64,000 bases of DNA, from contig NZ_CP018139.1 of the NCBI RefSeq assembly GCF_001886615.1, forward strand, positions 3,038,001 through 3,102,000, given 5' to 3'. Below the pieces are notes generated by a model. That model was given only the letters and a program-made list of their open reading frames with translations. It had not been told where the DNA came from and did not search any database. Positions 62,926-64,000 of the stretch are shown one piece after another (position 1 is the first letter of the stretch; every line of letters begins with the position of its first letter). The position numbers and the translations under genes are program-made. Source of the DNA: Halomonas aestuarii (GTDB lineage: Bacteria; Pseudomonadota; Gammaproteobacteria; Pseudomonadales; Halomonadaceae).

Positions 62926-64000
62926 ATGTGGCTCACAAGACCGTTCCGTGAACGTGCGACGCAGCTCTTCCTGGGCGTCCTGCTCGCCGCCCTGGCCGCG
63001 GTGACGCTGCTCAACCTGGCCCTGCCGGCGGAGCATCCTCTGCATGTCTCGACCTACACCGTGACGCTGCTCGGCAAGTACCTGAGCTATGCGCTGCTGG
63101 CCGTGGCCGTGGACCTGGTGTGGGGCTACCTGGGGATCCTGAGCCTGGGGCACGGGGCCTTTTTCGCCCTGGGTGGCTACGCCATGGGCATGTACCTGAT
63201 GCGCCAGATCGGCGATCGCGGGGTCTATGGCGACCCGCTGCTGCCGGACTTCATGGTGTTCCTCGACTGGGACGCACTGCCCTGGTACTGGCTGGGCTTC
63301 GACATGCCCTGGTTCGCCTTCCTGATGGTGCTGCTGGCGCCGGGGCTGCTGGCCCTGGTGTTCGGCTTCCTGGCCTTCCGGTCGCGGGTCACCGGGGTCT
63401 ACCTGTCGATCATCACCCAGGCCCTGACCTTCGCCCTGATGCTGGCCTTCTTCCGCAACGAGATGGGCTTCGGCGGCAACAACGGCCTGACGGACTTCAA
63501 GGAACTGCTGGGCTTCGACCTGCGCAGCGACGCCACCCGGCTGGGCCTGTTCCTGGCCACCGGGGTGGCCCTGGCCGTGGGCTACGTGCTGTGCCGGGCC
63601 ATCGTCGTCAGCAAGCTCGGCCGGGTCTGCGTGGCCACCCGGGATGCCGAGGCGCGCACCCGCTTTCTCGGCTACCGGGTCGAGCGCTTCCAGCTGTTCG
63701 TCTTCGTGGTCTCGGCCATGCTGGCCGGCGTCGCCGGGGCGCTCTACGTGCCCCAGGTGGGCATCATCAACCCCAGCGAGTTCTCGCCGATCTTCTCCAT
63801 CGAGATCGTGCTCTGGGTGGCGCTGGGCGGGCGAGCGACCCTCTACGGCGCGGTCATCGGCGCGATACTCGTCAACTATGCCAAGACGGTGTTCACCGGG
63901 GTGATGCCGGATGCCTGGCTGTTCGCCCTGGGCGGCATGTTCGTGCTGGTCACGGTGCTGCTGCCTCGAGGCATCGCCGGCCTGCTGGCCTACCGCCTGC
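62926..64000 (+). CDS. urtC: Urea ABC transporter permease UrtC (3' end beyond window)
   Basis: From the ATG at 62926 the frame is open to the last base, giving at least 358 residues (MWLTRPFRERATQLFLGV...). LivM/UrtC features are present: LGKYLSYALLAVAVDLVWGYLG, LSLGHGAFFALGGYAMGMYLM and TRDAEARTRFLGYRVERFQLFVF. The family's usual length is about 360-370, so only the last residues are missing. It starts six bases after urtB. The ATPase genes urtD and urtE would be expected next. Confidence 0.93.
   Translation, partial: MWLTRPFRERATQLFLGVLLAALAAVTLLNLALPAEHPLHVSTYTVTLLGKYLSYALLAVAVDLVWGYLGILSLGHGAFFALGGYAMGMYLMRQIGDRGVYGDPLLPDFMVFLDWDALPWYWLGFDMPWFAFLMVLLAPGLLALVFGFLAFRSRVTGVYLSIITQALTFALMLAFFRNEMGFGGNNGLTDFKELLGFDLRSDATRLGLFLATGVALAVGYVLCRAIVVSKLGRVCVATRDAEARTRFLGYRVERFQLFVFVVSAMLAGVAGALYVPQVGIINPSEFSPIFSIEIVLWVALGGRATLYGAVIGAILVNYAKTVFTGVMPDAWLFALGGMFVLVTVLLPRGIAGLLAYRL

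Overview
The window reads as one chromosomal stretch of a GC-rich, sodium-using gammaproteobacterium. I infer a Halomonas-like member of the Oceanospirillales. The reasons are a complete Na+-translocating NADH:quinone oxidoreductase (Nqr) operon, acidic proteins, and a gene order from the lysR-leuC divergence through metZ that I recognise from Pseudomonas aeruginosa but with trpB-trpA inserted. I could not check the species by search. There is no rRNA, tRNA, CRISPR array, insertion sequence or phage gene. It is nearly all core and metabolic genes, packed tightly.

Layout. 1-6.7 kb: nqrABCDEF plus the maturation factor nqrM, ending at a clear terminator; no apbE lies between nqrF and nqrM. 6.7-8.6 kb: a DUF488 gene and a cysteine-peptidase lipoprotein with its small membrane partner. 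8.7-13.0 kb: leuS-lptE-holA on the minus strand. 13.2-15.1 kb: a zinc-ribbon protein and an unassigned polytopic membrane protein. 15.2-34.3 kb: lysR, leuC, leuD, leuB, asd, fimV, truA, trpF, trpB, trpA, accD, folC, a SPOR protein, cvpA, purF and metZ, covering leucine, tryptophan, aspartate-family, folate, purine and methionine synthesis. 34.5-37.4 kb: a DJ-1-like protein, a cytochrome b561-yceI pair and an iron/2-oxoglutarate dioxygenase. 37.7-47.8 kb: two cyclic-di-GMP genes, a MATE exporter, dadA, an aminotransferase-phhB pair, a recQ-type helicase and a small hydrolase. 48.1-52.6 kb: cfa, a neurotransmitter:sodium symporter-family carrier, a SUMT methyltransferase and an RlpA-like lipoprotein. 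52.6-59.6 kb: an iclR-regulator-kinase-binding-protein operon facing a tripartite tricarboxylate transporter (tctCBA). 59.9-64.0 kb: urtA, urtB and the 5' part of urtC for urea uptake, behind a near-perfect sigma-54 promoter.

The parts most worth a second look are regulatory. They are a structured leader element repeated before leuC and leuB whose stems differ in sequence but stay paired; nested palindromes in front of tctC beside a four-gene operon with 4-base overlaps; an 18-base palindrome like a GacA/UvrY box before a GGDEF-EAL gene; an AT-rich block with two perfect dyads before dadA; and the sigma-54 promoter of the urt genes. I did not see a defence system or an obviously new multi-gene machine.
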